DNA of 64,000 bases from Hymenobacter lucidus (GTDB taxonomy: Bacteria > Bacteroidota > Bacteroidia > Cytophagales > Hymenobacteraceae), in NCBI RefSeq assembly GCF_020447265.1, contig NZ_JAJADR010000005.1, positions 401,004 through 465,003 on the forward strand, given 5' to 3'. The notes beneath the pieces are model-generated. The model saw only the letters and a list, made by a program, of their open reading frames with translations, was not told where the DNA came from and did not search any database. Below are positions 23,720 to 31,985 of this stretch, piece after piece; position 1 is the stretch's first letter, and each line of letters opens with the position of its first letter. A program made the translations under genes and the position numbers.

Positions 23720-25252
23720 CTAGTGTTTGAAGTGGCGCACACCGGTCATGACCATAGCCATACCAAGCTGGTCGCAGGCGGCAATGCTGTCGGCGTCCTT
23801 GATGGAGCCGCCGGGCTGCACCACGGCACGGATGCCGGCGGCTCCGGCAATTTCGACGCAGTCGGGGAAAGGGAAGAAGGCATCGGAAGCCATTACGGCA
23901 CCCTGCAGGTCGAAGCCGAAGGACTTGGCTTTCTCAATGGCCTGGCGCAGGGCATCCACGCGCGAGGTCTGGCCCACGCCGGAGGCCAGCAGCTGCCCAG
24001 CCCGGGCCAGCACGATGGTATTGCTCTTGGTGTGCTTGCAAACCTTGGCCGCGAAGACCAGCGCCTCGGTTTCCTCCGCCGTCGGGGCTGACTTGGTAGC
24101 TACTTTGAAGTCGGCGGCGGTTTCGGTCTGCCGGTCGAAGTCCTGCTCGATTACACCATTGAGCAAGGTTTTCACCTGCTTGGCCGGGAACTGTACCGGC
24201 TTCTGGCGTAGCAGAATGCGGTTTTTCTTGCTTTGCAGAATCGGCAGCGCGTCGGCCTCGAACTCGGGTGCAATCAGCACTTCGAAGAACAGCTTGTTGA
24301 GCTCCTCGGCCGTGGCCGCATCCACCGGCTTGTTCACGATAATCACCCCGCCGAAAGCCGACACCGGGTCACAGGCCAGGGCGTTGGCGTAGGCTTCGGA
24401 AATCGTGGCGGCCTGGGCAATACCGCAGGCGTTGGTGTGCTTAAGAATAGCGCAGGCGGGCAGGCCATCCTGGAATTCCTGCATCAGCAGCACCGCCGCG
24501 TCCACGTCTACGAGGTTGTTGTAGCTGAGCTGCTTGCCGTGGAGCTGGTCGAACAGAGCCGACAGGTCGCCGTAGAAAGTGCCGGCCTGGTGGGGGTTTT
24601 CGCCGTAGCGCAGGCTGGTAGCAGGCTTCTGGCTTACTTTCAGAGCGGTGCCGGCTACGGCCGTGCCCTGGCTGAGGTAGTTGAAAATGTGGGTATCGTA
24701 GTGGGAAGTGGCCTCGAAGGCGGCGGCGGCGTAGTAGCGGCGGTCTTCCAGATCAGTAGCGCCGTTCTTTGCGCGCAGCAGCTCGGTTACGGCCTCGTAC
24801 TGGCTACGGCTGCTGACGACGAGTACATCGCGGTAATTTTTAGCCGCGGCCCGCAGCAGAGAAATGCCGCCGATGTCGATTTTCTCGATAACGTCGGCTT
24901 CGTCGGCACCCGAGGCCACGGTTTCCTCGAAGGGGTATAAGTCCACAATCACCAGGTCGATGGGCGGAATATCATGCTGCTCGGCTTCCTGCAGGTCGCC
25001 GGCCTCGTGCCGGCGGTGCAGAATGCCCCCAAATACCTTGGGGTGCAGGGTTTTGACCCGGCCGCCAAACACCTCCGGAAAGCCCGTTAGGCTCTCAACG
25101 GCCGTTACTTCGGCGCCCAGCTCCTGAATAAACTTGAGCGTGCCGCCCGTGGAGTACAGCTTCACGCCTTGCTCTTTCAGAAGCGCCACCAGCGGCTCCA
25201 GACGGTCTTTGTAATAGACGGAAACAAGGGCGGAACGAATGGGCTGCGACAT
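23720..25252 (-). CDS. purH: Bifunctional AICAR transformylase / IMP cyclohydrolase
   Basis: A 510-residue enzyme catalysing the last two steps of purine synthesis. The N-terminal IMP cyclohydrolase domain starts IRSALVSVYYKDRLEPLV and includes STGGTLKFIQELG and GRVKTLHPKVFGGILHRR; the C-terminal AICAR transformylase has the KHTNACGIA catalytic motif and SDAFFPFPDCVEIAG. Full family length. A stand-alone gene: its own promoter lies upstream and a palindrome and repeats lie downstream. Confidence 0.96.
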   Translation of the reverse strand: MSQPIRSALVSVYYKDRLEPLVALLKEQGVKLYSTGGTLKFIQELGAEVTAVESLTGFPEVFGGRVKTLHPKVFGGILHRRHEAGDLQEAEQHDIPPIDLVIVDLYPFEETVASGADEADVIEKIDIGGISLLRAAAKNYRDVLVVSSRSQYEAVTELLRAKNGATDLEDRRYYAAAAFEATSHYDTHIFNYLSQGTAVAGTALKVSQKPATSLRYGENPHQAGTFYGDLSALFDQLHGKQLSYNNLVDVDAAVLLMQEFQDGLPACAILKHTNACGIAQAATISEAYANALACDPVSAFGGVIIVNKPVDAATAEELNKLFFEVLIAPEFEADALPILQSKKNRILLRQKPVQFPAKQVKTLLNGVIEQDFDRQTETAADFKVATKSAPTAEETEALVFAAKVCKHTKSNTIVLARAGQLLASGVGQTSRVDALRQAIEKAKSFGFDLQGAVMASDAFFPFPDCVEIAGAAGIRAVVQPGGSIKDADSIAACDQLGMAMVMTGVRHFKH

Positions 25253-25287
25253 AGCAAGAAGGGGTTTGGTCTAAACGATTGACGGCG

Positions 25288-25319
25288 CGAAGGTAGCCTG
25301 CTGCCTGACGCAGAGCCAA
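25288..25319 (-). promoter_or_regulatory. Promoter of purH
   Basis: On the minus strand TTG (25319-25317), 21-nt spacer and TACCTTCG (25295-25288), a GC-shifted form of TAnnTTTG. The transcript would begin near 25282, about 30 nt before the start codon. No PurR-like operator or riboswitch is evident. Confidence 0.5.
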
Positions 25320-25457
25320 CCCGCCGTGTTACCGAATTGTTATGCTGATCCATTCCGCCAGCTCAGCCGTACAAGAAGCTCAGCCGTTCAACACCAGCCG
25401 TCACGCCGCCCTTAGCGCCCTAAGCCACCCGGCCTTCTTCCTTTATCTGCCCTTTTC

Positions 25458-26660
25458 ATGCCTGCCGAACTTCTCTCCCTTTTCCCGCTCCAGCCGGCGG
25501 CCGAGACTGTTTTCCCCGACGAAACAGCTACTGCCGAAGAGGCCATTGTGTCTCCCGTAGCCGCCGCGGCAGCTCTGGCGCCCCGCCTGTTTGGGCAGGC
25601 CGCCAGCTCCGACCAGCCCGGTGGCTTTCCGAAAGAGGAATTTCAATGGCTGCGGGCGGCCGGGCTGCTAACTGCGCCGCTGGCCCACAAGCTGGGCGGC
25701 GCCGATTTAATGCGGCCAGCCTACACCTTAGATCTGCTGCATACCCTCAAGCATATCGGGCGCGGCAACCTGGCGGTGGGGCGGGTGTACGAAGGCCACG
25801 CCAATGCCCTGCAGCTGCTGCAACGCTACGGCCGACCCGCCCAGGTGCAGCAGTGGGCCGCCAACGCCCGGGCCGGACACCTGTTCGGTGTTTGGAACAC
25901 CGAAGCGCAGGACGGCGTATGGCTGGAGCCGCTGGCCGGGGGCCGCTACCGGCTGCACGGAAGTAAAACCTTTGGCTCGGGCGCGGGCCAGCTCACCCGC
26001 CCGCTCATCACCGGCAAGCTGCCCGATGGCGGCTGGCAGATGTTTGTTCTGCCCACCGACCAGCAGCCCACTGCCATTGACCCCAGCTTCTGGCAGCCAC
26101 TTGGTATGCAGGCCACTGCCAGCTTCCGGGTTGACCTGACCAATGCCGAAATCGGGCCCGACGACCTGCTGGGCCAGCCCGGCGACTATTATCAGCAGCC
26201 TGCCTTCAGCGGCGGGGCCATCCGGTTTGCGGCCGTGCAGCTGGGTGGGGCCGAAGCCGTGTTCGACGAAACCCGGCGCTTTCTGCGCGCCACCGGCCGC
26301 ACCGACGACCCGTACCAGCGCATGCGCTTGGGCGAAATGGCCGTGCTCATCGAAAGCGGCAACCTTTGGCTGCGCGGAGCCGCCGACCACGCCGCTCGCC
26401 CCGAAGCCGATGCGGATGCCACCGTGGCATATGCCAATATGGTGCGCACGGCCATCGAAGAAATCTGCCTGAAAACCCTGCTGCTGGCCGAGCGTTGCGT
26501 GGGGGCCCGCGGCCTGCTGCGTCCCGAGCCATTTGAGCGGCTGCACCGCGACCTGACCCACTACCTGCGCCAGCCCGCCCCCGATGCCGCCCTAGCCGAC
26601 GCTGGCCGCTTCGTGCTGCAACAGCCGTCACCGGCTTACTCATTGTGGAAAGATGAGTAA
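25458..26660 (+). CDS. Acyl-CoA dehydrogenase-fold flavoprotein, atypical
   Basis: A 400-residue cytoplasmic flavoprotein with the acyl-CoA dehydrogenase fold: helical N-terminus (EEFQWLRAAGLLTAPLAHKL), the beta domain (HLFGVWNTEAQDGVWLEPL; GSKTFGSGAGQLTRPLI) and the C-terminal four-helix bundle (AIRFAAVQLGGAEAVFDETR). At the position where ordinary enzymes carry the catalytic Glu (RD...YEGT) it reads RDLTHYLRQPAPDAAL, so the base is lost or elsewhere; it may be an oxygenase or a dehydrogenase with another substrate. First gene of a cluster with PIG-L deacetylase (8-nt overlap), methyltransferase and glycosyltransferase. A possible -7 element, TATCTGCC, lies just upstream at 25444. Confidence 0.75.
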   Translation: MPAELLSLFPLQPAAETVFPDETATAEEAIVSPVAAAAALAPRLFGQAASSDQPGGFPKEEFQWLRAAGLLTAPLAHKLGGADLMRPAYTLDLLHTLKHIGRGNLAVGRVYEGHANALQLLQRYGRPAQVQQWAANARAGHLFGVWNTEAQDGVWLEPLAGGRYRLHGSKTFGSGAGQLTRPLITGKLPDGGWQMFVLPTDQQPTAIDPSFWQPLGMQATASFRVDLTNAEIGPDDLLGQPGDYYQQPAFSGGAIRFAAVQLGGAEAVFDETRRFLRATGRTDDPYQRMRLGEMAVLIESGNLWLRGAADHAARPEADADATVAYANMVRTAIEEICLKTLLLAERCVGARGLLRPEPFERLHRDLTHYLRQPAPDAALADAGRFVLQQPSPAYSLWKDE

Positions 26661-27402
26661 GGCCGAGTTTTCGTTTGCCAATTTTCCCGTAAAGCCCGCC
26701 AGCTATGCTGCTGCGCTAGGACCTACGATGGTTATTATTCCCCACCCCGATGATGAGTCGCTGGGGTGTGGCGGGCTGCTGGCTTTGCTGCGGCAGGCCG
26801 GGCTCCCCGTGCAGGCCGTGCTGGTGAGCGACGGTACGATGTCGCACCCCAACTCCCACAAGTTTCCGCCGGCGGCCCGGCAGGCGTTGCGCGCGACTGA
26901 GCTGCGCGAGGCGCTGGAAATTCTGGGGGTAGAAACGCCCGACACAGTATATATGGGACTGCCCGATGGCGCGGTGCCCACGGCAGAAAGCCCGGGCTTC
27001 ACAGCAGCGGCAAGCCAGATACAGCAGCATATTGCGCAGCACCAGCCCGCTACCCTGCTGGTGCCCTGGCGGCGCGACCCCCACCCCGACCACCGCGCCA
27101 CCAGCCAGCTGGTGCAGGCCGCTTTGCACGGCGCCGCTGCCCCGCCCCGCCTGTTGGAATACGTGGTGTGGGCCTGGGAGCGGGCCGCGCCTGATGATTT
27201 GCCCCGCTCCGGCGAGGTAACCGGCTGGCAGCTCGATATCGGGCCGGTGGTGGCGCAAAAGCAGCGGGCCATAGCAGCGCACCGCTCCCAGCTTACCAAC
27301 CTGATTGATGACGACCCCGGCGGCTTTCAGCTTTCGGAGCAGATGCTGGCCCATTTCGCCCGACCATTCGAGGTCTATCTGGAGATTAACCCTTCTTCGT
27401 AA
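26653..27402 (+). CDS. PIG-L family N-deacetylase
   Basis: A 249-residue zinc amidase of the LmbE/PIG-L family. The metal-binding motif is IIPHPDDESLGCGG near residue 28 and the second is RRDPHPDHRATSQL near residue 140; both are intact. Members remove acetyl groups from N-acetylglucosaminyl lipids, mycothiol or bacillithiol precursors and antibiotics. The start overlaps the end of the flavoprotein gene by 8 nt, so the two are translationally coupled. The neighbouring methyltransferase and glycosyltransferase suggest that the substrate is an amino-sugar-containing lipid or small molecule, which is inference. Confidence 0.85.
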   Translation: MSKAEFSFANFPVKPASYAAALGPTMVIIPHPDDESLGCGGLLALLRQAGLPVQAVLVSDGTMSHPNSHKFPPAARQALRATELREALEILGVETPDTVYMGLPDGAVPTAESPGFTAAASQIQQHIAQHQPATLLVPWRRDPHPDHRATSQLVQAALHGAAAPPRLLEYVVWAWERAAPDDLPRSGEVTGWQLDIGPVVAQKQRAIAAHRSQLTNLIDDDPGGFQLSEQMLAHFARPFEVYLEINPSS

Positions 27403-27451
27403 AGAGCTTCCCCGGCGGCCCCTACCCTGGTCCTTTTTAGCAGTTATTCCA

Positions 27452-28051
27452 ATGAATACCAACCAGCCCCATACCCTATCCCCAGGCTACTTCGAAGAGG
27501 TATACCGGGCCAACGAAGACCCCTGGAACTTCGAAACCAGCCCGTATGAGCGCGAAAAGTATGCTGCGTCGGTAGCGGCCCTGCCTCGCGCGCACTATGC
27601 CCACGCCTTTGAAGTAGGCTGCTCCCTGGGGGTACTCACCGAGCAACTGGCGGCCCGGTGCGGCCATCTGCTGGCCGTAGATATTGCCGCCGCGCCCCTG
27701 GAAAAAGCCCGGCAGCGTTGCGCTAATTTGCAGCAGGTAGAATTCCGACAGATGCGCCTGCCCGAGGAGTTCCCCACTGAAACCGGCTTCGACCTGATTG
27801 TGCTGTCGGAAGTAGGCTACTACTGGGCCGCCCCCGACCTGGCCCGCGCCGCCGAAAAGCTACTAGCGGCCCTCGTGCCAGGCGGGCAGCTGCTGCTGGT
27901 GCACTGGACGCCCCCAGTGCACGATTACCCACTCACGGGCGACGAAGTCCACGCGTTTTTCCTGGACCAGACCGCGCTGGGAGGCTCGTTGCGTCATCTG
28001 CACGGCTTCCGTCGCGAAACCTACCGGCTGGATCTGCTGGAGAAAGTTTAA
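27452..28051 (+). CDS. NodS-like SAM-dependent methyltransferase
   Basis: A 199-residue class I methyltransferase. It begins GYFEEVYRANEDPWNFETSP, typical of the NodS-like group, followed by motif I (FEVGCSLGVLTEQLA), motif II (LLAVDIAAAPLEKAR) and LIVLSEVGYYW. NodS methylates the deacetylated amino group of a chitin oligosaccharide after NodB deacetylation, so the pairing here with a deacetylase is suggestive. I moved the start from the open frame at 27305 to the ATG at 27452, which starts the conserved domain and lies 49 nt after the deacetylase. Its stop overlaps the stop of the convergent glycosyltransferase by 4 nt. Confidence 0.85.
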   Translation: MNTNQPHTLSPGYFEEVYRANEDPWNFETSPYEREKYAASVAALPRAHYAHAFEVGCSLGVLTEQLAARCGHLLAVDIAAAPLEKARQRCANLQQVEFRQMRLPEEFPTETGFDLIVLSEVGYYWAAPDLARAAEKLLAALVPGGQLLLVHWTPPVHDYPLTGDEVHAFFLDQTALGGSLRHLHGFRRETYRLDLLEKV

Positions 28052-29283
28052 GGCTTGGCCGTTGTTGTTAAAGACAGGAGCCGCCGCAACTCACTTACGG
28101 CCTCGCTCAGCGGCACCGGCGGCCATTGCTGGGTCCAGCTAGCTTTGGTCAGCAGGCTATGCTCTACCCATTCCCATAGCTCGCCAAAGGCAGCCGCTTG
28201 GTGTACGCGCAGCGTTAGGGAAACGGCCGAAACGCCCAGAGTAGAGGCTATTTCTGCAATGGACTGAGTCTGAGTGGCCGGAATAATTTCGGTGGGCTCA
28301 GCCGGACGGGTGGCCTGCCAGAAGTGGCGCAGCTGCCGTCGTACTTCCAGTGCCGCTACGAGGCAAGGCACACCGGCCACCAGCGGCTCCTGCTGCTGCA
28401 CGCTTAGCACCGCCCATTCGCGCAGCTGCCACGATAGGCCCACCGCCACGCGGCCTTCCTGGCGGTCGGAAGTGAAGACGCGCACGGCCGGGCTGTGGCG
28501 CACCCTTAAATCGTGGCGGCGTAGGGCCTGGTACAGCGCTTCGTCTTCCAGATAAGGCACCACGGGCAGGCCACCTACCCGACGATAAGCGGCGACAGTG
28601 ATGGCAAAGCTGGCCCCGAAATGCTGATGGTGCCGGGGCCACGGGTCACCGGGGCTGGGGTCCAGCTCGGCTTCGAGACGGGCCTGCAGCAAGCGGTAGG
28701 CGGCATCGCGCAGGTGGTAGCGCCGCACGGGGCAGCTGGTGGGGCGCGGCGGCGTCAGGATGCGGCCACACACGGCGGCAGCCCGGTAGGTAGTCAGCTC
28801 GGCTAGGGTGGCGGCCAGCCAGGTGGGCGCTACTTCGGTGTCGCCGTCGGTGCTGGCAATGAAACCGGTGGCGCTGTTTACCAGCTCCAGGCGGCGGCAG
28901 GCCTCGTCCATGAGCAGCCGGCGGGCCCGCCCGATATGCGCTTCGGCCGGCGGCAGCGTCATTTCAACTACGTGCAGCACGAGGTGCGGATGCGCGTCGG
29001 CAAAGCGGCGCGCCACGGCCGCACTCTGGTCGTGGCAGTTGTTGGCCAGCACGATAACCTCGAAAAAGCCAATTGGTAGACTCTGTCCCTGCAAATCCTG
29101 CTGTGTGGCCAACGCGGCCAGCGTGCGGGACAGGTTTTCCGCCTCATCCTTCACTGGCACTATTACCACTGCATGTAATTCGGGGGCAGGTAGTGCAGCA
29201 ATATGTAAAACGGCAACTACAGCCGGGGCCGCTGCTGCGTCGTGGGTGGCGTGGAAGCGGGAAGGGGAAGCGTGGGTCATCAA
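28048..29283 (-). CDS. Family 2 glycosyltransferase
   Basis: A 411-residue enzyme with a GT-A domain: VVIVPVKDEAENLSRTL near the start of the fold, FIASTDGDTEVAPTW carrying the metal-binding acidic motif, and GLPVVPYLEDEALYQALRRH with the catalytic ED. No membrane segment is obvious, so it is probably cytoplasmic or peripheral. The N-terminal 30 residues are low complexity. It converges on the methyltransferase with a 4-nt overlap of their ends, so the two transcripts would be antisense at their tails. Gene neighbourhood suggests that it makes the glycosidic bond of the product handled by the other three enzymes. Confidence 0.82.
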   Translation of the reverse strand: MMTHASPSRFHATHDAAAAPAVVAVLHIAALPAPELHAVVIVPVKDEAENLSRTLAALATQQDLQGQSLPIGFFEVIVLANNCHDQSAAVARRFADAHPHLVLHVVEMTLPPAEAHIGRARRLLMDEACRRLELVNSATGFIASTDGDTEVAPTWLAATLAELTTYRAAAVCGRILTPPRPTSCPVRRYHLRDAAYRLLQARLEAELDPSPGDPWPRHHQHFGASFAITVAAYRRVGGLPVVPYLEDEALYQALRRHDLRVRHSPAVRVFTSDRQEGRVAVGLSWQLREWAVLSVQQQEPLVAGVPCLVAALEVRRQLRHFWQATRPAEPTEIIPATQTQSIAEIASTLGVSAVSLTLRVHQAAAFGELWEWVEHSLLTKASWTQQWPPVPLSEAVSELRRLLSLTTTAKP

Positions 29284-29306
29284 CGGGTTGTACGCGGCAG
29301 CCCGTC

Positions 29307-29340
29307 GGAAGATAGAAGCTCCGCACTACATATTTTACAA
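29307..29340 (-). promoter_or_regulatory. Promoter of the glycosyltransferase gene
   Basis: On the minus strand TTG (29340-29338), 23-nt spacer, TATCTTCC (29314-29307). The same -7 sequence and the same spacing occur before the MBL gene (55618-55651). Leader of about 20 nt. Confidence 0.45.
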
Positions 29341-29404
29341 GCACAACAGTAGCTCAGGCCCGAGCAGGCAGGTATTCGTCTATGGATGCGGCTTAAAAAC
29401 TCAC

Positions 29405-29436
29405 AAAAAAGCCCCAACCAAATGTGGTCGGGGCTT
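29405..29436 (-). terminator. Rho-independent terminator
   Basis: Stem AAGCCCC plus ACCA (29409-29420) pairs with TGGT plus GGGGCTT (29425-29436), interrupted by one mismatch, and reads into T6 on the minus strand. It lies 24 nt beyond the stop of the small secreted protein gene at 29460. Confidence 0.75.
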
Positions 29437-29459
29437 GGCAACGAGCGGTAAGCCAGGGC

Positions 29460-29939
29460 TTAGCTATCCGTCTTTTTCACCTTCAGCTTGCCGTTTTTGG
29501 CTTTCACCTTCCCGGCTTCGCCTTGGTTCAGACCGGCACCACGGCCGCCTTTCATGTGGCTTTTACCCAGGGCGGTGTATTTCGTGTACTGCTCAGCCGT
29601 CAGCACTTGCTTGAACTGGGCGTCGTATTTCTCGCGGTTGGCTTTCATCTGGGCACCCATTTGCTCGCGGGAGCCTTCGGCGGGCTTACCCTGGCCGCGC
29701 AAGGCCTGCATTTCCTGGTCACGGGTCAGCAGAATCTGCTTGATGCGGCTGCTTTGGTCGGCAGTCAGGCCCAGCTCTGTGGTCATTTTCTCGCTCTGGC
29801 GAGTGGCACGCTCTTCAGGCGTACCCTGCTGGCGGTGCTCACGGCCGCCGGCGGGCCGGGTGGTAGGTTGGGTTTGGGCGGCGGCAGCGCCAATAGTGAG
29901 GACAAAAGCGGCCAGCAGCGAAAGCAATTGATTTTTCAT
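29460..29939 (-). CDS. Small secreted Spy/DUF4890-like protein
   Basis: A 159-residue protein with a signal peptide (MKNQLLSLLAAFVLTIGAAAA). The mature part is highly charged and helical: LGLTADQSSRIKQILLTRD and FKQVLTAEQYTKYTAL are two LTxxQ-type motifs of the Spy/CpxP fold, a periplasmic chaperone or stress-sensor family. The C-terminal tail is Lys/Gly rich. Start taken at the ATG at 29939, which begins the signal peptide. It precedes a terminator and follows another small secreted protein gene after 62 nt. Confidence 0.7.
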   Translation of the reverse strand: MKNQLLSLLAAFVLTIGAAAAQTQPTTRPAGGREHRQQGTPEERATRQSEKMTTELGLTADQSSRIKQILLTRDQEMQALRGQGKPAEGSREQMGAQMKANREKYDAQFKQVLTAEQYTKYTALGKSHMKGGRGAGLNQGEAGKVKAKNGKLKVKKTDS

Positions 29940-30001
29940 TGGAAGCAAGAAAGAGGATTTAAGACAGAGAATAAATAGAGGAGAAAACCGGGCCCGGCCA
30001 A

Positions 30002-30424
30002 CTAGCGGCGGCCATTGTTGCGGTCATTCCGGTCGTTTTTGTGGGCGGCTTCCCAGCGCGCCCGCTCGGCGGTACTCACTTTGTGGTTACGGTCGTAGCC
30101 ATAGTTGAAATCCTTGCCGTTGCGGTCGTCCCGGTTGTTACGGTCACGGTCATCATCGCGACGGTCGTTGTTACGGTCGTCGCGGCGGTCGTTCTTGTGG
30201 GCGGCTTCCCAGCGGCTACGCTCGGCGTTGGTTACTTTGTGGCTGCGGTCGTAGCCATAGTTGAAGTCTTTGTCGTTGCGGTCGTTGCGGCGGTCATCAT
30301 CTTTGCGGCGCTCGGCCTCGCGGCGGGCATCGTCGCGCCAGTCGGTGGCGGGAGCGGCAAATGAAGCGGTGGAAGAAGCCAGCAGGGCAACGGCGGCAGC
30401 GAAGGAAAGCAGGGAGGTTTTCAT
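30002..30424 (-). CDS. Secreted Arg/Asp/Asn-rich protein with internal duplication
   Basis: A 140-residue protein from the ATG at 30424. Signal peptide (MKTSLLSFAAAVALLAS) cut after SFA-AP. The mature chain is strongly hydrophilic and contains two near-identical units of about 28 residues, each running DFNYGYDR-x-HKV-xx-AER-x-RWEAAHKNDR, separated by Asn/Arg/Asp-rich spacer. The charge pattern predicts a largely extended, perhaps nucleic-acid- or polysaccharide-binding chain. I do not recognise the family. The DNA shows the same duplication, so it is fairly recent. Confidence 0.6.
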   Translation of the reverse strand: MKTSLLSFAAAVALLASSTASFAAPATDWRDDARREAERRKDDDRRNDRNDKDFNYGYDRSHKVTNAERSRWEAAHKNDRRDDRNNDRRDDDRDRNNRDDRNGKDFNYGYDRNHKVSTAERARWEAAHKNDRNDRNNGRR

Positions 30425-30644
30425 ATGAGGAAGGAAGAAGGAGAAGGACTGCCGCGCCGAAGCGGTGGAGGGCAAGCCAGTGAAGTTTTTTCAAGCGCTT
30501 GATTCCCTACTTGCAAGCCTGGTGCCACCTCCTGCGCCGCTGCCGCCACAGGCCGGTTTGCTCGACGGAAAGCCCGGTTCCATCGGCCGCTTCCCGGGTT
30601 TCTCCGACCGAATCCGGACCTTATATTCTCCTCAAAATCCCTTC

Positions 30645-31985
30645 TTAGCGCGTCACGCGGGTGAAATACAGCCGCAGCCGTAGCGGATGGGCCGTGTTGC
30701 GGGCCGAGCCCAGCAGGGTGCGCTCCGTAGAGCCCGTGGTTTCGGTACCCAGCAGAATACCGTCGTTGACGAGCGTGCCGCGCAGCACATCCTGCACGTA
30801 GGTCGTCATGCCCAGCACGTAGCTGCCCTGCTCGAGGCCGGTGCGCGCCGAAGTGCTCTTCTGGTAGGGCAACGTGACGATGGTACCGGCGCTGGTCAGG
30901 AAATAGGAGCCGTTCTGGTTGGCGCGGTTGGTGAGGCGCGGATACAGCGCGGCCGGCGGCGGCAGAAACCGGTTGTTGGCGCTGGTTATCGTTTCCAGAC
31001 TCAGCTGGGCGCTGTTGATAATGATAATACCGCCCAGTTCCTTCAGCTGCGCCAGATAGGGAAACTCCAGCTTGGTTTTCAGCCCCAGCCCGGCCTGAAT
31101 GAACACCTCTTCCTGCGTAGCGGCGCTGCTGATGCCTTGGCGCGTGTTGGAGAGCGAGGCCAGGGCGGTGCCGGTGCGGTCGGTGGAGAGCTGGAAAAAG
31201 TGCGGGTAGTCGCCAGCTACCGGAAAGGCGTAGACCAGCGCCTCGGTGGGCGCGGCCGGGTCGTGGTAGTACATATATAAGTGCGTGGCCCCGGCGGCGG
31301 CGCTCCAGCGCATCAGAGCGGCATTGTCGGCGCTGCCCGGCGCAAGCACCAGCCCTTTCAGCCGGGCCTTCACCTCATCGTAGGTAGTCAACTGACCATT
31401 TTGCCCCGCCTGCCACAGTTCCTGGCCCAGGGCATTATCTAGCCGAATCCGTAGTGAATCGGTATGGGCCCCAGCCCGGAAGCTGCGGCGGCCCAGCACG
31501 GCATCGTCGTAGCTCAGGGCATCGGCGGTGAAGTAGGTTTTAGTGGCCTGGAACGTCTGGGTTTGCCGGTGCACTTCCAGCTGCTGGGTGCGGGTGGTGT
31601 CGCCGTAGCGGTAGGCGTCGGCCGTTACGGCCAGTACCAAGGAGTCGTAGCGCAGGGCGGGGTCGGGCGTGAAGGCCCCGGACAAGCCTACCTGCACATA
31701 GCTGCGGGCTACGAGCGTACCCAGCGGCGAATCGAGGTAGCGGCCGGCCAGCAGGTAGTTTGTGGCCGACGACGGAACCGAATCGGTGAGAACAGTGCTG
31801 GTCCGCACGGTGATGGTATCGGTGTAGGTGGCGTTCAGCTCGGTGCTGGGGCTGGGCAAGGCTTCGCCTACTGTTTCCTCCACCTCGGTGCAAGCCGGCA
31901 TGATGCTAAGCAGCGCGAGTAGCAGCGCCCAGGCGCGACCGGCAAACCATTGCCGGTCGGCCGCGAAAAAGATGCGCTTATTCAT
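30645..31985 (-). CDS. DUF4270 family outer-membrane lipoprotein
   Basis: A 446-residue lipoprotein; the lipobox is MPAC at about residue 32 after a long positively charged signal (MNKRIFFAADRQWFAGRAW). The beta-rich mature protein has the DUF4270 hallmarks TDSVPSSATNYLLAGRYLDS and AELGGIIIINSAQLSLE-like strands. The family is confined to Bacteroidota and its role is unknown. I use the ATG at 31985, which overlaps the end of the upstream Kelch gene by 8 nt and so suggests coupling. The two probably act together at the cell surface. Confidence 0.8.
   Translation of the reverse strand: MNKRIFFAADRQWFAGRAWALLLALLSIMPACTEVEETVGEALPSPSTELNATYTDTITVRTSTVLTDSVPSSATNYLLAGRYLDSPLGTLVARSYVQVGLSGAFTPDPALRYDSLVLAVTADAYRYGDTTRTQQLEVHRQTQTFQATKTYFTADALSYDDAVLGRRSFRAGAHTDSLRIRLDNALGQELWQAGQNGQLTTYDEVKARLKGLVLAPGSADNAALMRWSAAAGATHLYMYYHDPAAPTEALVYAFPVAGDYPHFFQLSTDRTGTALASLSNTRQGISSAATQEEVFIQAGLGLKTKLEFPYLAQLKELGGIIIINSAQLSLETITSANNRFLPPPAALYPRLTNRANQNGSYFLTSAGTIVTLPYQKSTSARTGLEQGSYVLGMTTYVQDVLRGTLVNDGILLGTETTGSTERTLLGSARNTAHPLRLRLYFTRVTR

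Noticed and set aside
30040..30300. Repetitive DNA resembling a CRISPR array
   Set aside because: The repeats encode the duplicated Asp/Arg/Asn-rich protein in frame; there are only two long units and no regular spacers.
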